A DNA stretch of 64,000 bases, taken from the NCBI RefSeq assembly GCF_029633915.1, contig NZ_CP091092.1, positions 1,736,001 through 1,800,000 of the forward strand, given 5' to 3'. The notes under the pieces were generated by a model. It ran no database searches. It was given only the letters and a program-made list of their open reading frames with translations, and had not been told where the DNA came from. Below are positions 35,704 through 45,086 of the stretch, one piece after another. Numbering within the stretch: position 1 is the stretch's first letter; each line of letters opens with the position of its first letter. The position numbers and the translations under genes are program-made. Source of the DNA: Methanomicrobium antiquum. Lineage in GTDB: Archaea; Halobacteriota; Methanomicrobia; Methanomicrobiales; Methanomicrobiaceae.

Positions 35704-35958
35704 TTACCATCTGCGGGGATTTCCTCTGCCTCTTCTTCCGCCACCGAATCCACGGCCACATCCGCGCGGAACTCCGCCACGGCCGAGGCCATAGATTACC
35801 TCACCTGGAGGATTGTTCTCAATTCCCGGTGCTACAGCACCCTCTTCTGTTCCGGTTGCTGTATCAGTCTTGTTCAGATTTTCATTTGCACACGGACCAA
35901 ACTTTCGTCCGGTCATTCTTCCAAGGCCCTGCGGGCCTGTACGATCATATCCTGGCAT
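35704..35958 (-). CDS. DUF5320 family Gly/Arg-rich protein
   Basis: An 84-residue protein. The N-terminal MPGYDRTGPQGLGRMTGRK matches the DUF5320 consensus (GYDRTGPxGxGPxTG), with a Cys shortly after (FGPCAN). The C-terminus is GFGGGRRGRGNPRRW. I use the ATG at 35956-35958 because a GGAG site lies nine bases upstream; the ATG three codons earlier is too close to it. DUF5320 genes occur next to DUF134 regulators and NifX/NifB-type iron-molybdenum cofactor proteins, so a metal-cluster link is inferred. Confidence 0.8.
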   Translation of the reverse strand: MPGYDRTGPQGLGRMTGRKFGPCANENLNKTDTATGTEEGAVAPGIENNPPGEVIYGLGRGGVPRGCGRGFGGGRRGRGNPRRW

Positions 35959-36096
35959 TTTTATCATCTCCGGCAGGCAAAAAATAATTAGAATACGGAT
36001 TTTTTTTATCCATTATTCATTGACCTGCCCTCATACAATATTGCGCATATGAGTAATATTAAACTATTGAAAAAGGCAAAAAAATCTGATTTTACT

Positions 36097-36435
36097 TCAG
36101 GCCTCTTTTTCGTCATCATCGGTAGAAATATAAATTATTTTACCATTTACAAGCGCATCTGCTATTTTTTTTCGTGCACTATGAAGATCTCTCCAAAGAG
36201 TTCTTCTTGAAACTCCCATTATTTCTGCGGCAGACTCCTGGTCATTGTCTAAAAGATCAACAAGCCTTACTGCCTCCATCTCTTCCTGCAAAAGATATAC
36301 TGGATCTATATCAGATACCCCGCTGCATGGGGCAAAACTTCTCATTTCAAATGAAAAACCGCCCTGTCTTTTCATACGCGGCCTTCCTCTTCCCCTTCGG
36401 CATCTGCCTGCCCCGTGCATTTCATCATCAGTCAT
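36097..36435 (-). CDS. DUF134 (UPF0251) DNA-binding protein
   Basis: A 112-residue putative regulator. It has an RGRGRPRMKRQ N-terminus, a conserved YLLQEEMEAVRLVDLLDNDQ helix, and a sigma-70 region 4-like HTH at about 64-90 (SAAEIMGVSRRTLWRDLHSAR). DUF134 and DUF5320 genes frequently co-occur; here they are 138 bases apart on the same strand, so regulation of the DUF5320 gene is likely. Confidence 0.85.
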   Translation of the reverse strand: MTDDEMHGAGRCRRGRGRPRMKRQGGFSFEMRSFAPCSGVSDIDPVYLLQEEMEAVRLVDLLDNDQESAAEIMGVSRRTLWRDLHSARKKIADALVNGKIIYISTDDDEKEA

Positions 36436-36645
36436 TCGATCACTCTTATCTTAAATTTCTTTAATTCTGAAATTTTTCTTCATTTATTGATATTGCCTTC
36501 ATCTAAATAATTTATCGGAGAGTGCAATAAAAATATTCAATAATCTCAATATACTATCCGGCTTTTAATCCTGCATTCATTTATTGCGTTTATTTTATGC
36601 TGTTAAAAAACTGATTCATATCTAAAGAATTTTTAGCTGAATCCC

Positions 36646-37287
36646 ATGATAGAAACCACCTTTCCGCCCGACTACTTCATCGGTATAATAGGAATTGCCG
36701 TTTTTGCAATCACAGGAGTCCTTGCAGGTGCAAAAAGAGGAATGGATCTCTTTGGAATTGTAGTAATTGCTCTTGTAACAGCTCTTGGTGGCGGAACTTT
36801 GCGTGACATAATCCTTGATGCACCGGTATTCTGGCTGGAGAATTTACATATCCTCTGGATTGCAGTCATAGCCGCAATTGCAGCTTTTTTCCTCGAGGAT
36901 TACTTCTGGAAAACATACAAACCTCTTCTGCACCTTGATGCACTGGGAGTTGCACTCTTTAACGTCCAGGCGATTGACAAGACACTTGCTCTTGGATTTA
37001 GTCCGGCAATAGCAATCATTATGGGAATAATCACAGGAATATTCGGGGGTATTATGCGTGATATTTTAACCGACAGGCCAAACCTTGTCTTAAAGCAGGA
37101 GCTTTATGCAACCCCTATTCTTGCGGGCGGAATACTCTATGTCCTTATGCTTTATTTGTTCCCTGATGCAGGGGTTTTTAATACCATATCTGCAATTGCA
37201 GTTGTATTAATCATCAGAGTTGCGGCTATCAGATGGAATCTTACATACCCTAAATGGCTTTTGTTTGCCGGAAAAGAAAGTCAGTGA
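36646..37287 (+). CDS. TRIC/UPF0126 family cation channel
   Basis: A 213-residue membrane protein with seven predicted helices arranged as two related triplets. The internal repeat shows twice: ALGGGTLRDIILDAPVFW and GIFGGIMRDILTDRPNLV, the GGG-x-RD motif of prokaryotic TRIC channels. These form trimeric potassium channels. Transcribed alone, convergent with the aminotransferase gene. Confidence 0.92.
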   Translation: MIETTFPPDYFIGIIGIAVFAITGVLAGAKRGMDLFGIVVIALVTALGGGTLRDIILDAPVFWLENLHILWIAVIAAIAAFFLEDYFWKTYKPLLHLDALGVALFNVQAIDKTLALGFSPAIAIIMGIITGIFGGIMRDILTDRPNLVLKQELYATPILAGGILYVLMLYLFPDAGVFNTISAIAVVLIIRVAAIRWNLTYPKWLLFAGKESQ

Positions 37288-37319
37288 GAATATACGGGCA
37301 TTTTGGATCAAATCTACTT

Positions 37320-37367
37320 TATAACTTACATGAAAGGTTGTATGAAATATAATTTCATGAACCTGTT
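37320..37367 (-). repeat. Dispersed CATG element, 3' of aminotransferase
   Basis: In minus-strand reading it starts two bases after the aminotransferase stop codon: hairpin 1 CATGAAAT-tat-ATTTCATA, then a shortened hairpin 2 half (TTTCATGTAAGTTAT). Confidence 0.7.
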
Positions 37368-37369
37368 TA

Positions 37370-38491
37370 TTATAAATTATATCTGTCTTTTAGGAATTCT
37401 TCAAACTTTAAAAGTGACTTTTTCATATCGTATCGCCCAAATCCAATCCTGAAATGAGTGTTGTCATCGGAAAAAACTGTTGAGGGAAGTAAAAGTATAC
37501 CTGCTTTTTCTACTGCATCAATACAAAATGACTCTGCATCCTTTTCGGATTTTATTCTGGCATATCCAATCGGGCCGCAATTTGGCCTGACCCATTCAAA
37601 AATATTATTGTATCTCTCAAAGAAAGAATCAAGAAGTTCTAAATTATCTGAAATTATTTTTAGATTTTTAGCCAGTAGCTTCTCACGATTCAAAAGCGCA
37701 ATTTCAGCCAGATATTCAGAGGGTGCACTCTGACATATTGATATATAATCCTTGAGTTTTGATAATTTCTGCATAAGTGCAGAGTCTTTTGATGCAATCC
37801 ATCCGATTCTGATACCGGCAAGACCATAAGCCTTTGACATAACACCAAGCGATACACCTTTTGAATAGCAGTCTGCCGCCGCTGTAAGCCTGTCAGATTT
37901 TTGATATTCAAGTTCTCTGTAAACCTCATCAGAAAAAAGATAAAGAGAATTATCAGACGCGATTTTTACAATCTCAGAAAAATCTTCTTTTGAGAAGTTG
38001 AATCCTGTTGGATTATGAGGACTGTTTAAGATGATTGCAGAGGTGTTTTTTTGAATGAGTTTTTTTAGTTCATTCAAATCAGGTTTCCAGTCATTCTTCT
38101 CATCCATCTCCCAAAAAGATACACTGCATCCTGCGGCTTTTGCAATCTCATGAAGCGACTGATATGCAGGATACAAAACGATTATGTGATCATCAGGATT
38201 TAATGCGGCGTTCATGAAGATGAATATGCCCTCCTCTGCTCCTGAAAATGTCAGAATTTCATCAGGTTTTACTGAAGTGTAAAGGGCAGATATTGCTTTT
38301 CTAAGATTTGGTGAACCTTTGGTCTCTGTATATCCAAGCCAGACGTTTTTATAAGAGTCCTCTGACTCTCCGCATATTTCTAAAAGTTCTCCGGCAGTTA
38401 ACGACTGGCAATCGGATGTGCACAAAATATTTGGAGCCTTAAACTCATATTTTCCAAGGTATCGTTCAAGGCGAAAAGTATCAATTTTCAT
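37370..38491 (-). CDS. PLP-dependent aminotransferase, class I/II
   Basis: A 373-residue fold-type I aminotransferase. The cofactor lysine is in MSKAYGLAGIRIGW; ILNSPHNPTG and FSDEVYREL bind PLP, and the C-terminal RIGFGR holds the carboxylate-binding Arg. The N-terminus with CTSDCQSLTAGELL is unlike aspartate aminotransferase and resembles the group used for specialised amino acids. Substrate not determinable. No co-transcribed partner. Confidence 0.85.
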   Translation of the reverse strand: MKIDTFRLERYLGKYEFKAPNILCTSDCQSLTAGELLEICGESEDSYKNVWLGYTETKGSPNLRKAISALYTSVKPDEILTFSGAEEGIFIFMNAALNPDDHIIVLYPAYQSLHEIAKAAGCSVSFWEMDEKNDWKPDLNELKKLIQKNTSAIILNSPHNPTGFNFSKEDFSEIVKIASDNSLYLFSDEVYRELEYQKSDRLTAAADCYSKGVSLGVMSKAYGLAGIRIGWIASKDSALMQKLSKLKDYISICQSAPSEYLAEIALLNREKLLAKNLKIISDNLELLDSFFERYNNIFEWVRPNCGPIGYARIKSEKDAESFCIDAVEKAGILLLPSTVFSDDNTHFRIGFGRYDMKKSLLKFEEFLKDRYNL

Positions 38492-38692
38492 ATATTAGAA
38501 TAATTATCTCTATTCTGCAAAATAATTGTGCAAAAAACAGTTAAAAATGCGCCTGCATTCCCCTGCATGGCAAAAATATCAACAAGAACCTTTTTTTCAT
38601 ACAGCCTCTCAAAAACAATATTAGCTTTAAAAGAAAAATAATGTGATTGTATATACCTTGCATTGGTTAATTCTCCCATTATAGGTGATATA

Positions 38693-39046
38693 GTGGCAAT
38701 TCGAACGATTAAATCTGCCTTTGAAAATTACGACAGGCAGTATGGGAAAAAAGATGTCCTGCCTGAGAAAAAAAGGCTGGACAGAATATTTATGGCTCTT
38801 TATATTCTGGGCGATAAAGGCAAAAAAAGTGTCACCAGACAGGATATAGAAAGAAAATGCTCTACATCAAAAAACGAGATTATGCTTGCAATTGAAGAGC
38901 TGATTGAAAAGAACAACATCATTGATGAATCCACAATGTCAGGCATGAAATGGCGTCTGAACAGAAACGGGATCAATTACGCAGAAGAGCTTATTGAAGA
39001 ACTTGAAGGCAATACGAATTCTATGTACATCCCTGATCCGGACTGA
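38693..39046 (+). CDS. Helix-turn-helix-like protein of unknown role
   Basis: A protein of about 117 residues. KKSVTRQDIERKCSTSKNEIMLAIEELIEK looks like a winged-helix core, followed by WRLNRNGINYAEELIEEL. The start is put at GTG 38693: GGTGAT lies just upstream and a TATA-like TGTATATACC at about 38649 fits initiation near 38678. The frame is open slightly further upstream. Probably a small DNA-binding protein. Confidence 0.62.
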   Translation: MAIRTIKSAFENYDRQYGKKDVLPEKKRLDRIFMALYILGDKGKKSVTRQDIERKCSTSKNEIMLAIEELIEKNNIIDESTMSGMKWRLNRNGINYAEELIEELEGNTNSMYIPDPD

Positions 39047-39158
39047 ATCTTCAGAAAGGATCTGAAAAATTAATTCAAAAATTCTATTTTGAGTATAAAT
39101 CTTTGTTTTAATTCGTAATTTTAATTCGAAATACTAATCCAAATTGTTTATTCAATAT

Positions 39159-39488
39159 TCAGTGTCTATTCACAGCCGTTCTAAGAGAAAGAATTTTTTC
39201 TTTTGTAAGCTGTCCTTTTTTTCCGATAATTTCACTGTTTCGGATTTTAAAATTTTCTGATAAAAGAATATAGCTTTCATCAAAAATACTCAGACCACCT
39301 TTTTCAAAGTCATCAAGTACCAGTGAAACAAATGTATTATCCTCCGGCATTTTACTTGTAACAGGACAAAGTATCACATAGCCGGCATCTTTGTTTTCGA
39401 TAACAATTGCCGGCCTTACCTTTGACTCATTGCTGTTTCCAAGTCTCAAAACGGCCAGTACAACATCCCCCGGAAAATACTGCGGCAT
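39159..39488 (-). CDS. MazF/PemK-family endoribonuclease toxin (orphan)
   Basis: A 109-residue protein with the CcdB/MazF fold pattern: PGDVVLAVLR at the start, KVRPAIVIENKDAGYVILCPVTSK in the middle and a C-terminal helix (TKEKILSLRTAV). KVRPAIV is the key basic motif. No antitoxin-sized gene precedes it within 140 bases, so it is an orphan toxin or a domesticated family member, which are common in methanogens. Confidence 0.82.
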   Translation of the reverse strand: MPQYFPGDVVLAVLRLGNSNESKVRPAIVIENKDAGYVILCPVTSKMPEDNTFVSLVLDDFEKGGLSIFDESYILLSENFKIRNSEIIGKKGQLTKEKILSLRTAVNRH

Positions 39489-39631
39489 TTTTACTCTCTT
39501 GATATCAGTTTTTTATGTGCCATATAAATTGCCGTTTGAAACCATTATATGCAGATATTTTTGAAAATATAGTATAAATGAAGTGAAAGATAAGAAGTTG
39601 TAATTTAAGATTTTAAATTTTAGAATTATCT

Positions 39632-40306
39632 TTATTTCATTCCTAACGCTTCATCATCAGACTTTTCTTTTACATAATCCAGATATCCTTCTATCAGCTC
39701 TAAAATAACATCCACATTATTTCCGCAGATATTTATCAGCGCTTCCTGTTGCCTGATATCGGGCGGATTTTCTCTTGCAGGAAAAGCACGTATGAAATGT
39801 CCGAATATATCCCTGTGCATAACAGGGCCTTTAAAAGATGATCTTTTTAGTTCGTCTGAAAACTTTTCAAGCTTTTTTGCATCCGCCATATTCAAAAGAG
39901 ATAGCAGATTTTCTATTCCTTTTTCAGACATCGTCTGCGCCTTAAAAAGTCCTATCGGATTATTACCACCAGCAGAATAAAGTGCCTGCCCGGCATATCC
40001 AAGGACTCTTTTATCTAGAAATTTTGGATTCACATTGTCATCGATTGAATAATGTCCCATCTCCCCGAAATCACGAAGATCAATAATCATTCCGGGACTT
40101 AACTTTGTCTTTCTTGAATACTTCAGTTTGATTATTGAATAATCAGACATACTTATAGCCAAAACTTCAAAATTACTGTCTTTTCCGGATTTGGGATCAG
40201 ATAGCAAAGCAATATAAACAATATCAGAGAGGAGAGGGGGAAGACGCTTTCTTTTTCCTTCGGTTTTTTTTTCGTTTTCCAAATCATCCTTTGATTTTTC
40301 ATTCAT
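39632..40306 (-). CDS. Uncharacterised cytosolic protein
   Basis: A 224-residue protein without TM segments. A Lys/Glu-rich N-terminus (about 1-22) precedes a domain with LSDIVYIALLSDPKSG, SYSIIKLKYSR and SPGMIIDLRDFG, suggesting a small beta-barrel. The rest is helical (LLSLLNMADAKKLEKFSDEL, DVILELIEGYLDYVKEK). It lies 36 bases after the DUF2207 gene on the same strand and is probably co-transcribed with it. I do not recognise the family. Confidence 0.6.
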   Translation of the reverse strand: MNEKSKDDLENEKKTEGKRKRLPPLLSDIVYIALLSDPKSGKDSNFEVLAISMSDYSIIKLKYSRKTKLSPGMIIDLRDFGEMGHYSIDDNVNPKFLDKRVLGYAGQALYSAGGNNPIGLFKAQTMSEKGIENLLSLLNMADAKKLEKFSDELKRSSFKGPVMHRDIFGHFIRAFPARENPPDIRQQEALINICGNNVDVILELIEGYLDYVKEKSDDEALGMK

Positions 40307-40342
40307 TTTAAACTCTAAAAGGGATAGTATGTAAAAAGGTAT

Positions 40343-42181
40343 TTACCTTCCGCCGGCACCGCCGCCTCCAAAACCGCCCCCTGCTCCAAATCCTCCACCG
40401 GCACCTCCCTGTGACGGCGGGGTAAATGTGCTTATTGAATGAAATCCAACAAACCAGATATAGTGTGGGAAGAAGTATCCTGCATCAGAGATATTCACAT
40501 TCATATCTTTCATTGCGGCCTCAACCTTGTCTCCTGCGCCAAGAGCGGTTGCATATATCAGCCACTCGCCCCACATATTAAGATCTTCTGTCCCGTATTT
40601 TTTTATCTGACTTAAATCAGATACAAACCGCTTAAATGAGTTCCATTCAAGCTTTTCTTTATAATAGTCCTCTTTCCAGTGCCCAAAAACAGTAGAGGGA
40701 AAAAGGGTTGCAACCAATGCCTGAATTATGACTGTCCCACCCATAAGCATCGCTATGAATAATATAGAGGAGGCATCAGGATAGAGAAACAGGAAAATTA
40801 CCGCTATTGCAATAAGAACTGCACCTGCACAATAGAATATTAAAAGCCAGCCACGTCCGTCCTCTGCATAGCGCGAAGATAATGATTCATCCAATGATGA
40901 CATAACATAATTCAGATTTTCCTTAAGTGCACTTGCAATTTTTTCATCTGCAATCGATTTTGATGCACGCTTTGATACTTCTTCAAAGTATCCTGTATCC
41001 AAAACACCATCATCACCGGAATTTGCAGAGATAAAACTTAAGACCTTCTGTTCGTATTTATCATCGGTTTCGCCGTCAAGAATTTCTATAAGGACTCCTT
41101 TATTGTCCTCCTTCTCAGATATTTTAATCTTTTTTTCTTTGTGAAGTAAAAGAAGCGTTGCATAAAATCCATTCTCATCAGAATCAAAGGCGTCACCCTT
41201 GAAAAGCAGATTTACCTGCCAGGGTTTAAGCTTGTTATTCGGAATTGTGCTTAAGTACTTTGGAACAGTGTATTTTTTTTCTCTGCCAACAGCCCAGTAC
41301 AGCCCGACAAGCAGGAAGGGAACTAATAAAACAAGAATTTTTCCTGCATCAGAAACAGCATTTGCAATAGAAAATCCCGACTCATATCCCCGGTTTGCAG
41401 AAAGAGTCTTTTCCCTTACACCTTCAACAAAAGACGGATATCCTGAAATTTTTTCTGCGGCACTGGATGTTAAAAGCAGCTCTGCCTCAATTATTTCATC
41501 TTCTGAGGAGTCTCCGGTGATTACTACCCTGCCATCTTCTGTTTTAACCTCATAGCCCGGCGGATGCATGAAAACATCTGTGATTTTGTCGGATACAAGT
41601 GTTATTTTTACATTCCTGTACGGAATATGGCTGGATGCAAACATAATGCTGATGTGGGATGCCTCATTGTCATATTCTATTGGAGGATAGAAATTGTATG
41701 TAAATTCCACCTCATACAGACCAGAACTGAAATAATCTTTATTTACAATTCCGGCTTCACTTGGATAGGCATTTTCGTGAACAAAGGAAGTTATTTCAGA
41801 TTTATCAAAATTATCTCCTCCAAAAAGGAAAACATCACCACTTTTGCTCTTAATATAGCCTGCAGTACCTTCAGGTACTTTCATATCAACAAGTTCGATA
41901 TGAGGCGTTTTTGCAATATCCTGTGACTGGTCTGCAGAATATAAAGATGCTCCCCAGACGCGGTAGAGCATTCTGTATTCATCAAATCTGTCCACATCAT
42001 ACACATACCGCTCAGTAAGTGTGCCATTGTCATACCAGACAGCCTCATATGATTCAGCAGAGAGACTGCCGCTGTAATCTGAAGCATCATCATATGCTAT
42101 TAAGCCTGCGATAGAGACTACCGCAAGACCTAAAAAAAGAGTGACAGCAAAAATCACTCCAACTAAATATTTCTCTTCCAT
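40343..42181 (-). CDS. DUF2207 membrane protein
   Basis: A 612-residue protein. It has an N-terminal signal or TM (ILFAVTLFLGLAVVSIAGLIAY-like, about 7-30), an extracellular DUF2207 beta domain (about 35-265), a TM at about 280-298 (ILVLLVPFLLVGLYWAVG), a cytoplasmic domain, two more TM segments at about 445-500 and a Gly-rich tail (GGAGGGFGAGGGFGGGG). DUF2207 proteins are typically encoded with LemA, as here. The role of the pair is unknown; membrane stress or surface organisation has been suggested. Confidence 0.88.
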   Translation of the reverse strand: MEEKYLVGVIFAVTLFLGLAVVSIAGLIAYDDASDYSGSLSAESYEAVWYDNGTLTERYVYDVDRFDEYRMLYRVWGASLYSADQSQDIAKTPHIELVDMKVPEGTAGYIKSKSGDVFLFGGDNFDKSEITSFVHENAYPSEAGIVNKDYFSSGLYEVEFTYNFYPPIEYDNEASHISIMFASSHIPYRNVKITLVSDKITDVFMHPPGYEVKTEDGRVVITGDSSEDEIIEAELLLTSSAAEKISGYPSFVEGVREKTLSANRGYESGFSIANAVSDAGKILVLLVPFLLVGLYWAVGREKKYTVPKYLSTIPNNKLKPWQVNLLFKGDAFDSDENGFYATLLLLHKEKKIKISEKEDNKGVLIEILDGETDDKYEQKVLSFISANSGDDGVLDTGYFEEVSKRASKSIADEKIASALKENLNYVMSSLDESLSSRYAEDGRGWLLIFYCAGAVLIAIAVIFLFLYPDASSILFIAMLMGGTVIIQALVATLFPSTVFGHWKEDYYKEKLEWNSFKRFVSDLSQIKKYGTEDLNMWGEWLIYATALGAGDKVEAAMKDMNVNISDAGYFFPHYIWFVGFHSISTFTPPSQGGAGGGFGAGGGFGGGGAGGR

Positions 42182-42253
42182 TTAAATACCCTGATCTCTC
42201 TTTTAATCTCTATAATTCTCAAACCGGAATGTTGTTTTGACTTTAACTAAAAA

Positions 42254-42286
42254 CATGCATGAAATATAATTTCATGAACGTTTTTA
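42254..42286 (-). repeat. Dispersed CATG element, partial, 3' of lemA
   Basis: CATGAAAT-ata-ATTTCATG is a perfect 8-bp hairpin followed by AACGTTTTT, the conserved leader in inverse orientation. It lies about 40 bases downstream of the lemA stop. Confidence 0.7.
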
Positions 42287-42325
42287 TAGCAAATCAAATC
42301 TAAACATCATGAAAGTCTCCGGGCA

Positions 42326-42886
42326 TCAGAATGAAATTTTTGGAGCTTTATCAAGATTTTCATCCTCAAACTCAAGGTAATCAAGTTTAGTCATATGAAG
42401 CATATTTCCGATGATGTTTGACGGAATCGTCTGAAGCATTGTATTGTACTGCTGTGAGATATTGTTGAATGTGTAGCGCTGACGTGCAATTTCATCCTCC
42501 AAATCCTTTACAGAAGTCATAAGTGTTTTTACAGTCTCTGAAGTCTTAAGATCCGGATAATTCTCCATCACCGCAAAGAGCCTGCCTAAAACAGAAGCAG
42601 ATTCCGCCTGAATCGAATTTAAGTCGCCAACACCTGCGGTGCCGACACTGGCCCTCATCTTAGTTACTGACTCAAGTGTCTCCTTTTCAAATCCGGCATA
42701 GCTTTTAACAGATCCTAACAGCTGTTCTATCATATCAAGACGTTTCTTCATTGCAACTTTTATCTGCCCGAGTGTTGCCTCTGAAGAGTTTTTAAGACTG
42801 AAATATTTGTTGTAAATCCCTACAAACCAAAGTATAAGGACTATTACTACAACAACTATTATTCCTGCGATTATATATCCAATCAT
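42326..42886 (-). CDS. lemA: LemA family protein
   Basis: A 186-residue protein with an N-terminal TM (GYIIAGIIVVVVIVLILWFV) and long helices. Conserved blocks are NKYFSLKNSSEATLGQIKVA, the ENYPDLKTSETVKTLM motif and RQRYTFNNISQQYNTMLQTIPSNI. It is upstream of DUF2207 (144-base gap), forming the usual LemA-DUF2207 pair. Confidence 0.94.
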   Translation of the reverse strand: MIGYIIAGIIVVVVIVLILWFVGIYNKYFSLKNSSEATLGQIKVAMKKRLDMIEQLLGSVKSYAGFEKETLESVTKMRASVGTAGVGDLNSIQAESASVLGRLFAVMENYPDLKTSETVKTLMTSVKDLEDEIARQRYTFNNISQQYNTMLQTIPSNIIGNMLHMTKLDYLEFEDENLDKAPKISF

Positions 42887-43135
42887 AGATTATCACTTTT
42901 AAATTATCAAATTTTTAATTTATCTCTACTTCTAATTTTACCAATTATTTTTATGTTAGCACTTATTGATTCTCTGACATTTAAAAAGGACTGATGATAT
43001 TCTTACCACTATTCAAAAGATAAGAAATTGAAATTATGAAAAACAAAAGATGAAAACATGCAAATTTTATGATTTTGTGACGATAGATTTATTTTCATTG
43101 TTGGATGATAAAAGAATTAAGAGGGAGTATCTTCT

Positions 43136-44929
43136 TTGAAATACAGTTTTTATAAAAACGTCCATGATAATTTTTTTCATGCACCGGTTTCATGTAAGTT
43201 ACGAAGTAACTTTCATGTAAAATTAAAAAATATTCCACTGTCAGGGAAAAAAAAGCAAATTACTACTCCGGTTTCTACCACACCTGTGTCAAAAGAGGAC
43301 TATCTTCATCCTTTTCCAAAATCACTGCCGGCAGAGATTAACATAGGAATTGTTGTAAAAGGAGAAGATTATGACAAAAAGACAGTAAACGACGCTCTCA
43401 GAAACCTTCTTGAAAAGCTTGAATACGAACTTGACAATACTCCTGCAACCTACAATTTCATTCTGCCATTCAAAAAGACAAAAGCGCATCAGATTGTAGA
43501 AGATTTAATTCTTACACGAAAACCTGACAGAAAAAGCCCAATTGAAGTAATTCTTGCTAAGATGCCAAACGAGGATGAATGCCAAAATAAAGATGAATCC
43601 GGCTTTAAACCAGAAGCATATGAAAAATCAAAGGATGAAGTTTTCTTAGACAGTCGAATACGCTATAGTGTCATATACTATGATACATGTAAGAAAGACT
43701 GGAAATATGATCCAATATATCACATGATTACCGAGAAAAGCAATATTGTTTTTCTGGCCGGAGACTGGACAGTTGATTCATCAAAATTTCCAGAAGGGGG
43801 CATTTTTTCTCTTGCCAAACATTTTGGCACTACTATTGCTCAGATAAACCCTGAAAAACCTCAGTTATATGAACTGGAGAAAGAAGACTTGATTTTTAAG
43901 TCTTACCGATATTTAAACCAGTACAACAGTGAGAAACTTTCCAGAAAGAATTATGAGAGACAGGCTGGAAAAAACATCTTATTTCTTCAGAATGAATGTA
44001 AAAAATCGGGACTTCCGGAAGATACTGTAAAAAAGCTTTATGAATCGATGATTCCGCATTTCACCCGCTCAAAGATGCTTTCAAAAAAATATATGAGGCT
44101 TTATGCAGTCGCAGGGATGCTTGTTTCATTTCTTGCTGCACTTGCAGTATTTACAATTACAATTCAGACGCTTTTTTTCTATCACATGCCGGAACTTGTA
44201 TGGCTTGAGGTTTTGGAGATAGCCCTTATTCTGATTCTTATGGCAGGGTCCAGATACGGAGGTTATCACAGAAGATGGATTGATTATAACTTTTTTACAG
44301 AGAGAATAAGAGCGGCATTTTTCCTCTATGTTGCCTGCATCAACTGCAAAAAGCCTGATACTCCACCGCATATGAGCCTTGCTCACCGCCCGAATGACTG
44401 GATGGTTATGGGATTTGAATCGATTGTTAAAGAGACACCACTGAAATCTTGCAGGATTGATAATCCTTTTGGCTCATTAAAGTCCTTTTTTCTGTCTGCA
44501 TGGATTGATAAGAGACTTGATTTTTATAAACGTGAGAGTAAAAATGCCGAAAAAAATTACAAAAGACTCTCATTTTCAGGCGAGATTTTATTCATTATGA
44601 CGCTCATTCTTGCAACTATTCACGCCGCTGAGATAGGTTACGGATGGGAAGGATACGCTTTATTCTCAATTCTGCTTGCGGCACTTACAATTACTCTGCC
44701 GGCATTTGCGGCGGCGATAGCATCAATTCGGATTCAAAGAGAATTTCTGAGAAATTCAGAACGCTATACACATATCGCCGAACACATTGAATCAATCAAA
44801 AACGAGGTTATGAAAGCGTCGGATATGAATCAGTTAAGAATTCTTCTTGAAGAGATGAACGAGGTTACTCTAAGAGAACAGCAGGACTGGAGAATAATAT
44901 TCAAATTCAGGGAGATTGAAGCGGCCTAA
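43136..44929 (+). CDS. Rossmann/SLOG-like plus 4-TM membrane protein
   Basis: A 597-residue two-part protein. Residues about 65-260 look like a nucleotide-sensing Rossmann-type domain (EINIGIVVKGED, SNIVFLAGDWTVDSS, SLAKHFGTTIAQINPE), similar in layout to SLOG/TIR-like sensors. Two TM pairs follow (about 323-370 and 480-530), separated by WIDYNFFTERIRAAFFLYVAC, a pattern seen in SLATT/DUF4231 pore effectors. Such sensor-effector fusions are predicted for nucleotide-dependent defence; this is inference. TTG 43136 is supported by GGAG eight bases upstream, which means residues about 6-28 are encoded by a CATG repeat element. No initiation codon is obvious just after the element. Confidence 0.6.
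   Translation: MKYSFYKNVHDNFFHAPVSCKLRSNFHVKLKNIPLSGKKKQITTPVSTTPVSKEDYLHPFPKSLPAEINIGIVVKGEDYDKKTVNDALRNLLEKLEYELDNTPATYNFILPFKKTKAHQIVEDLILTRKPDRKSPIEVILAKMPNEDECQNKDESGFKPEAYEKSKDEVFLDSRIRYSVIYYDTCKKDWKYDPIYHMITEKSNIVFLAGDWTVDSSKFPEGGIFSLAKHFGTTIAQINPEKPQLYELEKEDLIFKSYRYLNQYNSEKLSRKNYERQAGKNILFLQNECKKSGLPEDTVKKLYESMIPHFTRSKMLSKKYMRLYAVAGMLVSFLAALAVFTITIQTLFFYHMPELVWLEVLEIALILILMAGSRYGGYHRRWIDYNFFTERIRAAFFLYVACINCKKPDTPPHMSLAHRPNDWMVMGFESIVKETPLKSCRIDNPFGSLKSFFLSAWIDKRLDFYKRESKNAEKNYKRLSFSGEILFIMTLILATIHAAEIGYGWEGYALFSILLAALTITLPAFAAAIASIRIQREFLRNSERYTHIAEHIESIKNEVMKASDMNQLRILLEEMNEVTLREQQDWRIIFKFREIEAA
43155..43220 (+). repeat. Dispersed CATG two-hairpin element inside an ORF
   Basis: AAAACGTCC leader, CATGATAATTTTTTTCATG (hairpin 1, weakened), linker CACCGGTTT, then CATGTAAGTTAC-gaa-GTAACTTTCATG. 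It lies within the 5' end of the reading frame of the 4-TM protein and adds a peptide ending CKLRSNFHVK. The same frame in the copy at 3013 reads FKLRSIFHVK. Confidence 0.85.
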
Positions 44930-44995
44930 AAAGAAAAAAATGATTTTTTCTGTTTTTTTATTTTTATGGTTGCTTCTTTGTTCTTTTATTTTATG

Positions 44996-45086
44996 GTTTT
45001 ATTGTTTGGTTTTATTGTTTGGTTTTATTGTTTGGTTTTATTGTTTGGTTTTATTGTTTGGTTTTATTGTTTGGTTTTATTGTTTA
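44996..45086. repeat. 13-bp tandem array, seven units
   Basis: Seven exact copies of GTTTTATTGTTTG (last base differs in the last unit). It fills the gap between the stop codons of two convergent genes and ends at the isomerase stop codon. Apparent reading frames across it are products of the repeat. Confidence 0.95.

Noticed and set aside
38488-38679. Short minus-strand frame between the aminotransferase and the HTH gene
   Set aside because: Overlaps the promoter of the HTH gene and has no recognisable features.
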